A stretch of DNA of 64,000 bases from contig CM020619.1 in assembly GCA_009829735.1 (NCBI GenBank), positions 6,650,083-6,714,082 on the forward strand. The letters run 5' to 3'. This DNA comes from Pyropia yezoensis. Taxonomy: Eukaryota > Rhodophyta > Bangiophyceae > Bangiales > Bangiaceae. The notes under the pieces were generated by a model. That model saw only the letters and a program-made list of their open reading frames with translations, ran no database searches and was not told the DNA's origin. Shown in pieces: positions 54,381-64,000 of this stretch. The translations under genes were made by a program, and so were the position numbers. Position 1 is the stretch's first letter; every line of letters starts with the position of its first letter.

Positions 54381-54849
54381 TGTGGCAGTATTGACCCCCA
54401 GGTAGGGGGGCAACACGTGCCATGCAAGGGGCGGCAGGCCACTAGCCTGATCCGTTCCTCCCCCTGCATTTGGGTCCATATTCCCTAAGTTTGGGATAGT
54501 TAGCTTAGTAGTAAATCCAACTTGGATTTGAGGGTTTTCTGCATTTATCGTCTTGAAGTTTCGTGTGGCCCGGTGGGCAGGTGCTGGGGTGGGAGATTCT
54601 GAGTGGCGAGATTCTGAGTGGACCCTGGGGGGATAAGGGGAGGGACAGCGGGGCTTGGCCCTGCGTCCCCGTCCCGACCAAGAAACTGTTGGACCACACA
54701 CCATCCTCTTGTTTGTCCGTGGGGGGTTTGCCCCACAACAGGGACAGAGTGTGTGCGACTTGCACTTCTTCCGGTTCCCCCGACACGGGAGGCAGCCCTT
54801 GCGCACCGCCCCAACTTGGGTGCCGTGTGTGCATGTGGTTTTTGCCACA
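54381..54849 (+). repeat. 5' LTR of A2
   Basis: 469 bp, nearly identical to the A1 LTRs; primer-binding site at 54852-54869, followed by the same paired palindromes. Confidence 0.95.
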
Positions 54850-54968
54850 TTTGGTGGAGCAGCAGGGGACAGAGGTAAACTTTACCTCCGGGTGCACCCG
54901 GGTGTAGGGGGCCCTCTGTCTCAGAGGAACGGTGGTCTTGGACCGTGTCATACGGATCGTCAGCCAAC

Positions 54969-56917
54969 ATGGCTAGCTCGGACCCCCCGTCGTCCGGGGA
55001 GTACACGGGTGACGCACGTACTTCAGTGCCTTTGAATACTGGTGAGACACAGGTGGGTTTACCTGGGGTCGCAGAGGGACTAGAGGTCCCTCAAGCCAGC
55101 AGGACTGGAAGTACGGGCGGGCAACAGGCCACCCCGACTCAGTCGGGAGTTCACTCGGGTGACACTTCTGATGTGGGTGGGCCAAAGTCTGGCCACCGTG
55201 TGGTATACTCAACGGGACCGTCCCAAGGGGTGAGGACTGTCCCCGCGGGTTCCACTCGGGTTGGAGCCAACTTTGGCTTGGAGCCGTCGCCAACTAGGCT
55301 TTCGGAGGACGGTGGACCTCCGTTGGTCGGCGATGGGCTCGCGCCCATGCCCCCGGTTGAGACCCCTGAGGAACGTGGTTACCCCTCAGGTGGACTCCCG
55401 GAGGCGGACCGAGACTCAACTGGAGTCGTCAATCCACTCCTCGCGGAAACTGTCCGTCGGGAGGCGACCAATGTGTTGCGGCAGACTTTGTGCCGGACCT
55501 GGTGGTCACGATGACGAATACTATTCTGAATCAGATTGTGGCGAGTTTGCCAGATGGCCTTAATGTCCAAACCGGATTGGGGCTTTCGAGCCCGCAGGCG
55601 CAGGGGGAATCCCCCCTTACGCCTATCTCTGGTCGCCCCGAACTGGGGGCGACACCTGTGACTCCCAACGAGGGAGCCACACCATACTCGGTGGGGCGTA
55701 CGCCCTTCATGGGGGAGTTCCCCCCGGAAACGCCGGCGGCTACACCAAGCGCGCCGCGCCGGACTACAGGCGCTGAGGGTCAACTTACCCCAGTGCCACA
55801 GCGGCTGTTCCCTCAACGTGTGGTGCCGCCCAAGATCCAGGTAGCCAACCCGGTCTACCAGCGGATCTTTGACTGTGAGACCTACGCCCTCCACAACAAG
55901 TCGGTGGCGTATGGTCCTGACCAGGCCCGAGCCATGGGCCGTGCCAAGAAGAATGCACTTCATTCTTTTGGGCACAAAGCGGAGTGGGACGGAATTCCCC
56001 CCCTCCGTGTCTTTGAGTTCCTACGTCGTTTCACAAAAGCCTGTGACGACAATGCCATAAGTGAAGGCATGGCTTTTTACATGCTACAGGAGTTTACGAA
56101 GGGCGACCTGCGGACAGAACTTATGTCCGTCATGCCCAGCTCCTCAAGTGGAGGCGCTGGGGAGGTGACGTCCTATTTGGAGCTCGTCAACTGGTTGTTG
56201 AGAGCCATGGTTGATGAGGCAGCGTTGGCTTCTCAAGTCGAGGAGTTTACGCAAGCCCATCAGAAAGAGGCGGAGGACGAGCTGTCCTCTGCGGAGCGAG
56301 TCCGTAAGCTCAACAATCTTTGTGGGCTTCTTCATCCACAAGCTGTGGTGAAGAGTCGGTTTGTGGAGGGACTCCATTGGTCAGTCCGGATGGAGACCCG
56401 GGAGCATAACACTGCCCGGGCGACCCTGGCCGAGTTGGCTAGGTTCGCCTATCGCAGAGGCGAGGCCTACCGCAAGTTGCGGGAGGAACAGCGCCAGGAG
56501 CGTCAGGCCGAGTTGGCCAAGGAACGGGAGGAGGCGCGCCAGGCCAGAGAGTTCAGAGAGGCACGCCGAATCCGCAAGGAGAGGGTGGTAGCTGCCGTGG
56601 GAACTTCCCAGGGTATCCCTTCGTCTTCCCCAGTTGGGAAGACCCCTCCCGGAACGGACCATCGGTGTTGGAACTGCAACTCCGATGGACACTGGGCATA
56701 TGATTGCCCCAAGTTGAGTAAACGCATCCAACAACTTGTTAGGAATGCGAGTAAGAAGTCGGCTACGAACGAAGTACGTTCACGCCGCGAGGGTGGGTCT
56801 CGACCGGTCGTCGCGGTCGCCACACCCTCGGCAGAGGAGGCGGACACGTCGTCCTTGGACTCGTCGTCTTCCTCCCCGCCCTCAGATTCGGACGCCAAGT
56901 CGGCGGGAAACGAATGA
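54969..56917 (+). pseudogene. A2 gag, frameshifted
   Basis: Starts MASSDPPSSGEY as in A1. A two-base insertion (TG) at about 55490 relative to A1 and A3 breaks the frame after roughly 174 codons; the second part stays open to the TGA at 56915 and contains the capsid-like domain and the CCHC knuckle. Overlaps pol by ATGA. Confidence 0.9.
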
Positions 56918-59900
56918 CCGTTGGGGCTGGTCGTCCGAAGCTCACAACGGCAGCCTCGGCCAAGTGGGCCAGGAGGACGAACCAACCGTGCCGGATACTG
57001 CGGCGACCTAAGGGAGTCCGCCCACCTCGGGTAGGACTCCCCAAGAACGTAAACCCACGTCGGGTCATCGCGTTGCTGACGGGTGAGAACTTCCAGGTGG
57101 CTGGACGGGTGCAACTTGCCCCCGGCTGTGCATGCTGTACCCGTATCGTACTTGATACCGGGTCAGGAGCCTCCTTGATACGCAAGTCGCTATTACCAAA
57201 GGAGGTGAAGCTCCAACGCTGGAGGTCCAAAGCTGACCATATGATTGACATCAATGGTGGGGTACTTCCTATCGTTGGTGCCGTGACCCTACCAACTAGG
57301 TTGGGGACCCATGAGGTCGACGTGACCTATGGCGTAGTTGAGAATATATCGGTACCCCTGCTTCTGGGTACCCCTTATGTTGTTACACAAGTGCCTTTGA
57401 TTTGTGGCCCTGAGTACCGGGTCAAGTTGATGAATGGGGAGACTATCCCCATCCTTGGTAAGGGAAAGTCTGTGGCTCCTGTGACAGTCTCACAGTCGAA
57501 GCCTGTTTGTTCGGTGAGGGAAGGGTTTACTGCTACCCTGCGTTTAGCCCGCAAAGTCACGTTGCCCCCCAATTCGGTGGCGCACGTTGATGTTGTAACT
57601 GATTTTACGGGGAACGGGTTGGTGCACCCTCACCCCCGTCTTGCTCGCAAGCACCAAGTGCATGTTGCCCTTGGCACGATGGACTCCAAGGCCGGAGTCC
57701 CGTGGAGGATACAGGTGATGAACCTGAGCTCGTCGCCCCAGTACTTCAAGTCGGGAGCCAAGTTCGGCTATATCGACCAACACGAGGGACCGGTAGTAGC
57801 GGTCACCCTCAACGCGGGCGCAAGTAGCGACCCGAAGTCCGGAAAGGAGAAGCATCAAGCCAAGTCGGCCGCCTCTCCTCGACCCCATGTGAACATGGAG
57901 GGTGTCCCCCCCAGGTCGAGGGTTCAAGTTGAACGCCTCTTGGACCAATATCACAAGTTGTGGGATGGTCAATTGGGACTCGTGAGAGCCACCCAACACC
58001 GGATCGAGTTGAAGCCCGGTGCACCCCCTATACGCCAACAACCGTATAGGGGAGGACCTCGTTCAAGGGCCCTCGTTAAGGAGCAAGTTGCTCGCATGGA
58101 GGCCCTCGATGTGATCGAGGCCAGCAACGCCGAGTGGGCGAGTCCGGTGGTTATCGTCCCCAAAGTTGATGGGACCCCCCGGTTTTGTATCGACTACCGG
58201 GAGCTCAACGAGAGCACGGTGAAGGACAGTTATCCCCTACCTAGGATGGATGACTGTCTGGACTCTCTGGGGGAGGCAAACGTGTTCTCTACCCTGGACT
58301 GTAACGCGGGGTACTGGCAAATTCCCATTGCCCCGGAGGACAGGCACAAAACTACCTTTACCTGTCACTGTGGTACCTACCAGTGCAAGCGTCTACCGCT
58401 TGGTCTGTGTAACGCGCCGGCAACTTTCCAGCGCGCTATGGACATGATTCTGGCCGGAGTACGGTGGCAGATCTGTCTTGTGTACCTAGACGATATCATT
58501 GTGTTCTCCCGAAGTCCGGAGGAACACATTGGCCATCTTGGCCAGGTGTTCAAGCTACTTGCTGACGCCGGTGTGTCACTGAAGGCGAGTAAGTGCCACC
58601 TCTTTACTCAAGAGGTGGAGTACTTGGGACATGTTGTCCATCCGGGGCGTCTCAGTGTTAACGAGAAGAACTTGAGGGCCATTCGTAAGGCTCAGTACCC
58701 CCGGACCCAGACCCAGATGAGGAGCTTCCTCGGGATGTGTAACGTGTACCGACGTTTCACCAAGGGCTTCGCCAAGGTGGCGAAGCCGTTGAATGAGCTA
58801 GTGAGCTCAACGCTACCGAAGAACCTGCCTCCCCCAAGTCGGGTGGAGCAGGAATCCTTTGAGACTCTTCGGGACCTTCTGCTGAAGCCCCCCATCTTGG
58901 CTATTCCCAGGTTGGGAGGCCACTACATCCTGGATGTGGACGCTAGCTACGACCAACTTGGTTGTGTGTTGCTTCAGCAGCAGCCGGACAAGGAGTACTT
59001 GCCGGTGGGATACTTCAGTAAGGGGCTGAACTCGGCCGAGAAGAACTACGGAGTCACCGAGTTGGAAGGACTCGCAGTGGTGTGGGCGGTGACGTCACTT
59101 CGTCACTACCTGGAGGGTGAGAAGTTCCTCATCCGCTGTGACCACCGCGCGTTGCAGTTCATCTTTAAGACGGACTGTACAAACACTCGTCTCAACCGGT
59201 GGAGGGTGCGACTGGCACCCTTCAACTTTGACATTGAGGACCGACCTGGCAGGCAACATGCCCTTGCCGACGGCCTCTCTCGGGTACCTACCGAGGGGCT
59301 GGACACTAACCCAGTCGATGAGGACATTCCCATCGTGGGGGTAGTCACGCGCTCGGGTCAGGCGTTGAGCCCCGAGGCGCCAGGGAACAAGAAGTACTTG
59401 CCCCTGTCCCTGGACGAGGTGGTGAAGGCCCAGGCCGAGGATCCCTTCTGCAAGTCACAGAGGGATATACTGGATACAGTGGTAGAGACGCGTTTCTTTC
59501 TGAGAGACGATGGCCTCCTCGTGAGGAGGGGGGTATTCCAGGGGACCGAACAACTTGTCGTCCCCGCATCCCTCAAGGACTGATTCCTTGAGAGGGAGCA
59601 CAACGCTCCCACGGGTGGACACCTGGGGTCTAGTAGACTGTACCAGACCCTGAGGACCAGGTACTGCTGGCCGTCCATGGTGGTGGACATCTACAGTTGG
59701 GTGGCTGCCTGCACAAGTTGTGCACAGAATCGTCTGATGGAACGGCGGCCTACTACGGCTATGCTATTGTTCCCGGCCAAGGAGCCCTTCGCCGCGTTGG
59801 CGATGGACATCCTTGGGCCACTGCCCGTGACCGAGGAGGGCAACCAGTACCTCCTGGTCATCTGTGACCGCTTCACGAAACTTACGCGAGCGATCCCACT

Positions 59901-59963
59901 GGCAGACATTACGGCCATGTCGGTCGTGTCAGCCTTCCTAGATCACTGGGTTGCCGCGTATGG
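56914..59963 (+). pseudogene. A2 pol, in-frame TGA, truncated in integrase by A3
   Basis: 889 open codons from the overlapping ATG: protease DTGSGAS (about 81-87), RT with FCIDYRELNE (about 423) and YLDD (524-527), RNase H (LDVDASYDQLG, about 672) to the TGA at 59581-59583. The same frame resumes behind the TGA with the integrase zinc finger and MDILGPLP before the A3 LTR. One RT motif reads LPLG where A1 and A3 have LPFG. Apart from the TGA and the A3 insertion this pol is undamaged. Confidence 0.92.
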
Positions 59964-60431
59964 TGTGGCAGTATTGACCCCCAGGTAGGGGGCAACACGT
60001 GCCATGCAAGGGGCGGCAGGCCACTAGCCTGATCCGTTCCTCCCCCTGCATTTGGGTCCATATTCCCTAAGTTCGGGATAGTTAGCTTAGTAGTAAATCC
60101 AACTTGGATTTGAGGGTTTTCTGCATTTATCGTCTTGAATTTTCGTGTGGCCCGGTGGGCAGGTGCTGGGGTGGGAGATTCTGAGTGGCGAGATTCTGAG
60201 TGGACCCTGGGGGGATAAGGGGAGGGACAGCGGGGCTTGGCCCTGCGTCCCCGTCCCGACCAAGAAACTGTTGGACCACACACCATCTTCTTGTTTGTCC
60301 GTGGGGGGATTGCCCCACAACAGGGATAGAGTGTGTGCGACTTGCACTTCTTCCGGTTCCCCCGACACGGGAGGCAGCCCTCGCACACCGCCCCAACTTG
60401 GGTACTGTGTGTGCGAGTGGTTTTTGCTACA
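59964..60431 (+). repeat. 5' LTR of A3
   Basis: 468 bp; primer-binding site at 60434-60451 and the leader palindromes follow. Confidence 0.94.
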
Positions 60432-60550
60432 TTTGGTGGAGCAGCAGGGGACAGAGGTAAACTTTACCTCCGGGTGCACCCGGGTGTAGGGGGCCCTCTG
60501 TCTCAGAGGAACGGTGGACTTGGACCGTGTCATACGGATCGTTAGCCAAC

Positions 60551-62497
60551 ATGGCTAGCTCGGACCCCCCGTCGTCCGGGGAGTACACGGGTGACGCACG
60601 TACTTCAGTGCCTTTGAATACTGGTGAGACACAGGTGGGTTTACCTGGGGTCGCAGAGGGACTAGAGGTCCCTCAAGCCAGCAGGACTGGAAGTGCGGGC
60701 GGGCAACAGGCCACCCCGACTCAGTCGGGAGTTCACTCGGGTGACACTTCTGACGTGGGTGGGCCGAAGTCTGGCCACCGCGTGGTATACTCAACGGGAA
60801 CGTCCCAAGGGGTGAGGACTGTCCCCGCGAGTTCCACTCGGGTTGGAGCCAACTTTGGCATGGAGCCATCGCCAACTAGGCTTTCGGAGGACGGCGGACC
60901 TCCGTTGGTCGGCGATGGGCTCGCGCCCATGCCCCCGGTTGAGACCCCTGAGGAACGTGGTTACCCCTCAGGTGGACTCCCGGAGGTGGACCGAGACTCA
61001 ACTGGAGTCGTCAATCCACTCCTCGCGGAAACTGTCCGTCGGGAGGCGACCAATGTGTTGCGGCAGACTTTGCCGGACCTGGTGGTCACGATGACGAATA
61101 CTATTCTGAATCAGATTGTAGCGAGTTTGCCAGATGGCCTGAATGTCCAGACCGGATTGGGGCTTTCGAGCCCACAGGCGCAGGGGGAATCCCTCCCCAC
61201 GCCTATCTCGGGTCGCCCCGAACTGGGGGCGACACCTGTGACTCCCAACGAGGGAGCCACACCATACGCGGTGGGGCGTATGCCCTTCACGGGGGAGTTC
61301 CCCTCGGAAACGCCGGCGGCTACACCAAGCTCGCCGTATCAGACTACAGGCACTGAGGGTGGACTTACCCCAGTGCCACAGCGGCTGTTCCCTCAACGTG
61401 AGGTGCCGCCCAAGATCCAGGTAGCCAACCCGGTCTACCAGCGGATCTTTGACTGTGAGACCTACGCTCTCCACAACAAGTCGGTGGCGTATGGTCCTGA
61501 CCAGGCCCGAGCTATGGGCCGTGCCAAGAAGAATGCACTTCATTCTTTTGGGCACAGAGCGGAGTGGGATGGAACTCCCCCCCTCCGTGTCTTTGAGTTC
61601 CTACGTCGTTTCACAAAAGCCTGTGACGACAATGCCATAAGTGAAGGCATGGCTTTTTACATGCTACAGGAGTTTACGAAGGGAGACCTGCGGACAGAAC
61701 TTATGTCCGTCATGCCCAGCTCCTCAAGTGGAGGCGCTGGGGAGGTGACGTCCTATTTGGAGCTCGTCAACTGGTTGTTGAGGGCCATGGTTGATGAAGC
61801 GGCGTTGGCTTCTCAAGTCGAGGAGTTTACGCAAGCCCATCAGGAAGAGGCGGAGGACGAGTTGTCCTTTGCGGAGCGAGTCCGTAAGCTCAACAATCTT
61901 TGTGGGTTTCTTCATCCACAAGCTGTGGTGAAGAGTCGGTTTGTGGAAGGACTCCACTGGTCAGTCCGGATGGAGACCCGGGAGCATAACACTGCCCGGG
62001 CGACCCTGGCCGAGTTGGCTAGGTTCGCCTACCGCAGAGGCGAGGCCTACCGCAAGTTGCGGGAAGAACAACGCCAGGAGCGTCAGGCCGAGTTGGCCAA
62101 GGAACGGGAAGAGGCGCGCCAGGCCAGAGAGTTGCGAGAGGCACGCCGAATCCGCAAGGAGAGGGTGGTAGCTGCCGTGGGAACTTCCCAAGGTACCTCG
62201 TCGTCTTCCCCAGTTGGGAAGACCCCTCCGGGAACTGATCATCGGTGTTGGAACTGCAACTCCGATGGTCACTGGGCATATGATTGCCCCAAGTTGAGTA
62301 AACGCATCCAACAGCTTGTTAGGAATGCGAGTAAGAAGTCGGCTACGAACGAAGTGCGTTCACGCCGCGAGGGTGGGTCTCGACCAGTGGTGGCGGTCGC
62401 CACACCCTCGACGGAGGGGGCGGACACGTCGTCCTCGGACTCGTCGTCGTCCCCTTCGCCCCCAGATTCGGACGCCAAGTCGGCGGGAAACGAATGA
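60551..62497 (+). CDS. A3 gag polyprotein, intact
   Basis: 648 residues from ATG 60551, the only undamaged family A gag here. Residues 1-270 are Gly/Pro/Ser/Thr-rich with one helix-prone segment (about 155-190). The capsid-like domain follows at about 285-480, containing YQRIFDCETYALHNKSV and VFEFLRRFTKACDDNAISEG. A long charged Arg/Glu/Gln helix (about 495-545) leads to one CCHC knuckle (CWNCNSDGHWAYDC, about 570-583) and a Ser/Asp-rich tail ending SAGNE. The stop TGA overlaps the pol ATG. Confidence 0.92.
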   Translation: MASSDPPSSGEYTGDARTSVPLNTGETQVGLPGVAEGLEVPQASRTGSAGGQQATPTQSGVHSGDTSDVGGPKSGHRVVYSTGTSQGVRTVPASSTRVGANFGMEPSPTRLSEDGGPPLVGDGLAPMPPVETPEERGYPSGGLPEVDRDSTGVVNPLLAETVRREATNVLRQTLPDLVVTMTNTILNQIVASLPDGLNVQTGLGLSSPQAQGESLPTPISGRPELGATPVTPNEGATPYAVGRMPFTGEFPSETPAATPSSPYQTTGTEGGLTPVPQRLFPQREVPPKIQVANPVYQRIFDCETYALHNKSVAYGPDQARAMGRAKKNALHSFGHRAEWDGTPPLRVFEFLRRFTKACDDNAISEGMAFYMLQEFTKGDLRTELMSVMPSSSSGGAGEVTSYLELVNWLLRAMVDEAALASQVEEFTQAHQEEAEDELSFAERVRKLNNLCGFLHPQAVVKSRFVEGLHWSVRMETREHNTARATLAELARFAYRRGEAYRKLREEQRQERQAELAKEREEARQARELREARRIRKERVVAAVGTSQGTSSSSPVGKTPPGTDHRCWNCNSDGHWAYDCPKLSKRIQQLVRNASKKSATNEVRSRREGGSRPVVAVATPSTEGADTSSSDSSSSPSPPDSDAKSAGNE

Positions 62498-64000
62498 CCG
62501 TTGGAGCTGGTCGTCCGAAGCTCACAACGGCAGCCTCGGCCAAGTGGGCCAAGAGGACGAACCAACCGTGTCGGATACTGCGGCGACCTAAGGGAGTCCG
62601 CCCACCTCGGGTGGGACTTCCCAAGAACGTAAACCCACGTCGGGTCATCGCGGTGCTGACGGGTGAGAACTTCCAGGTGGCTGGACGGGTGCAACTTGCC
62701 CCCGGCCGCGCCTGTTGTGCCCGTATCGTACTTGATACCGGGTCAGGAGCCTCCTTGATACGCAAGTCGCTATTACCAAAGGGGATGAGGCTCCAACGCT
62801 GGAAGTCTAAAGCTGACCATCTGATCGATATCAATGGTGGGGTACTTCCCATCGTTGGTGCCGTGACCCTACCAACTCGGTTGGGGACCCATGAGGTCGA
62901 CGTGACCTATGGTGTAGTTGAGAATATATCGGTACCCCTGCTTCTGGGTACCCCTTATGTCGTAACACAAGTGCCTTTGATTTGTGGCCCTGAGTACTGG
63001 GTCAAGTTGATGAATGGGGAGACTATCCCCATCCTTGGTAAGGGAAAGTCTGTGGCTCCTGTGACAGTTTCACAGTCGAAGCCTGTTTGTTCTGTGAGGG
63101 AAGGGTTTACTGCTACTCTGCGTTTAGCCCGTAAAGTCACGTTGCCCCCCAACTCGGTGGCGCACGTGGATGTTGTAACTGATTATGCGGGGAACGGGTT
63201 GGTGCACCCTAACCCCCGTCTTGCTCGCAAGCACCAAGTGCATGTTGCCCTGGGCACGATGGACTCCAAAGCCGGAGTCCCGTGGAGGATCCAGGTGATG
63301 AACCTGAGCTCGTCGCCCAAGTTCTTCAAGTCGGGGGCCAAGTTCGGCTATATCGACCAACACGAGGGACCGGTAGTAGCGGTCACCCTCAGCGCGGGCG
63401 CAAGTAGCGACCCGAAGTCCGGAAAGGAGAAGCATCAAGCCAAGTCGGCCGCCTCTCCTCGGCCCCAGGTAAACATGGAGGGTGTTCCACCCAGGTTGAG
63501 GGTTCAAGTTGAACGCCTCTTGGACCAATATCACAAGTTGTGGGATGGTCAATTGGGACTCATGAGAGCTACCCAACACCGGATCGAGTTGAAACCCGGT
63601 GCGCCCCCTATACGCCAACAACCGTATAGGGGGGGACCCCGTTCAAGGGCCCTCGTTAAGGAGCAAGTTGCTCGCATGGAGGCCCTCGATGTGATCGAGG
63701 CCAGCAACGCCGAGTGGGCGAGTCCGGTGGTGATCGTCCCCAAAGTTGATGGGACCCCCCGGTTCTGTATCGACTACCGTAAGCTCAACGAGAGCACGGT
63801 GAAGGATAGTTATCCCCTACCTCGGATGGATGACTGTCTGGACTCTCTGGGGGAGGCAAACGTGTTCTCTACCCTGGACTGTAACGCGGGGTACTGGCAA
63901 ATTCCCATTGCCCCGGAGGACAGGCATAAAACTACCTTTACCTGTCACTGTGGTACCTACCAGTGCAAGCGCCTACCGTTTGGCCTGTGTAACGCGCCGG
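62494..64000 (+). CDS. A3 pol polyprotein, partial
   Basis: Begins at the ATG overlapping the gag stop. About 502 codons are visible: a basic N-terminal segment, protease with VLDTGSGASLI (about 81), a linker, then RT up to the LPFGLCNAP motif. It has the Glu codon where A1 carries TAG, and I found no stop or frameshift in the part inside the window. RT active site, integrase and the position of the family TGA are outside. Confidence 0.88.
   Translation, partial: MTVGAGRPKLTTAASAKWAKRTNQPCRILRRPKGVRPPRVGLPKNVNPRRVIAVLTGENFQVAGRVQLAPGRACCARIVLDTGSGASLIRKSLLPKGMRLQRWKSKADHLIDINGGVLPIVGAVTLPTRLGTHEVDVTYGVVENISVPLLLGTPYVVTQVPLICGPEYWVKLMNGETIPILGKGKSVAPVTVSQSKPVCSVREGFTATLRLARKVTLPPNSVAHVDVVTDYAGNGLVHPNPRLARKHQVHVALGTMDSKAGVPWRIQVMNLSSSPKFFKSGAKFGYIDQHEGPVVAVTLSAGASSDPKSGKEKHQAKSAASPRPQVNMEGVPPRLRVQVERLLDQYHKLWDGQLGLMRATQHRIELKPGAPPIRQQPYRGGPRSRALVKEQVARMEALDVIEASNAEWASPVVIVPKVDGTPRFCIDYRKLNESTVKDSYPLPRMDDCLDSLGEANVFSTLDCNAGYWQIPIAPEDRHKTTFTCHCGTYQCKRLPFGLCNAP

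Larger units (their letters stand above)
54381..59963 (+). mobile_element. Ty3/Gypsy chromovirus A2, left part, cut by A3
   Basis: Same family as A1. The 5' LTR is at 54381-54849; gag and pol follow to within the integrase domain, where the 5' LTR of A3 begins at 59964. The rest of A2, including its antisense ORF and 3' LTR, must lie beyond the window on the far side of A3. The target site to look for there is GCCCA (54376-54380). Confidence 0.93.
59964..64000 (+). mobile_element. Ty3/Gypsy chromovirus A3, left part, runs off the window
   Basis: Third copy of family A, inserted in the integrase of A2; the expected target duplication is TATGG (59959-59963). The 468-bp 5' LTR ends GCTACA instead of GCCACA and lacks one G. 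It is more divergent from A1 and A2 than these are from each other. Gag is intact, and pol shows no stop up to the window end. Confidence 0.93.

Noticed and set aside
1..64000. tRNA, rRNA or CRISPR features
   Set aside because: Reading both strands by eye I found no tRNA B-box-like context with a foldable cloverleaf, no rRNA sequence and no regularly spaced repeats with unique spacers; a tRNA scan would be decisive.

Overview
This is a window of a eukaryotic nuclear genome. It has very GC-rich genes, long homopolymers and (GGC)n tracts, almost no introns, a plastid-type galactolipid synthase, a plant-type GATA finger and several chromodomain Ty3/Gypsy retrotransposons. The mix (photosynthetic, GC-rich, intron-poor, transposon-rich) fits a bangiophyte red alga such as Porphyra/Pyropia. 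That assignment is inference; nothing in the window proves the taxon.

Left part (1-26 kb), host genes in long gene-poor GC-rich spacers. A small CHORD-like Cys/His protein lies at 1006-1332 (+). An NCL-type Na+/Ca2+ exchanger with two EF hands is at 1613-3499 (-). A GATA zinc-finger protein with a huge low-complexity tail is at 7090-10230 (+). An MGDG synthase (GT28) is at 17863-19830 (+). An acidic leucine-zipper protein is at 20814-21887 (-). Between GATA and MGDG synthase lies an AT-richer, gene-empty island (about 11.8-17.2 kb) that holds a Tc1/mariner transposon whose transposase is broken by one amber stop. Short inverted-repeat elements occur at 3851-3914 and 20380-20495.

Middle (26-33.4 kb). 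One very large gene on the minus strand encodes the proteasome activator PA200/Blm10. Its ending matches the family's C-terminal YYA, and a short first exon is recognisable across a 304-bp intron.

Right part (35.4-64 kb), a Russian-doll transposon cluster. A pogo-like (DD30D) transposase gene was hit by a 9.4-kb chromovirus (A1, 469-bp LTRs, AGTAC target duplication). A1 was itself hit in gag by a second chromovirus (B, 573-bp LTRs, AACTT duplication). Just downstream a further family A copy (A2) is inserted, and a third copy (A3) is inserted in the integrase of A2 and runs off the window. Family A has gag and pol overlapping as ATGA, an in-frame TGA between RNase H and integrase in both copies where it can be read, and a 647-codon antisense ORF between integrase and the 3' LTR with an SR-rich tail. 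That antisense ORF is the most novel item in the window. B has long open gag and pol frames, but its reverse transcriptase active site reads YLDN instead of YLDD.
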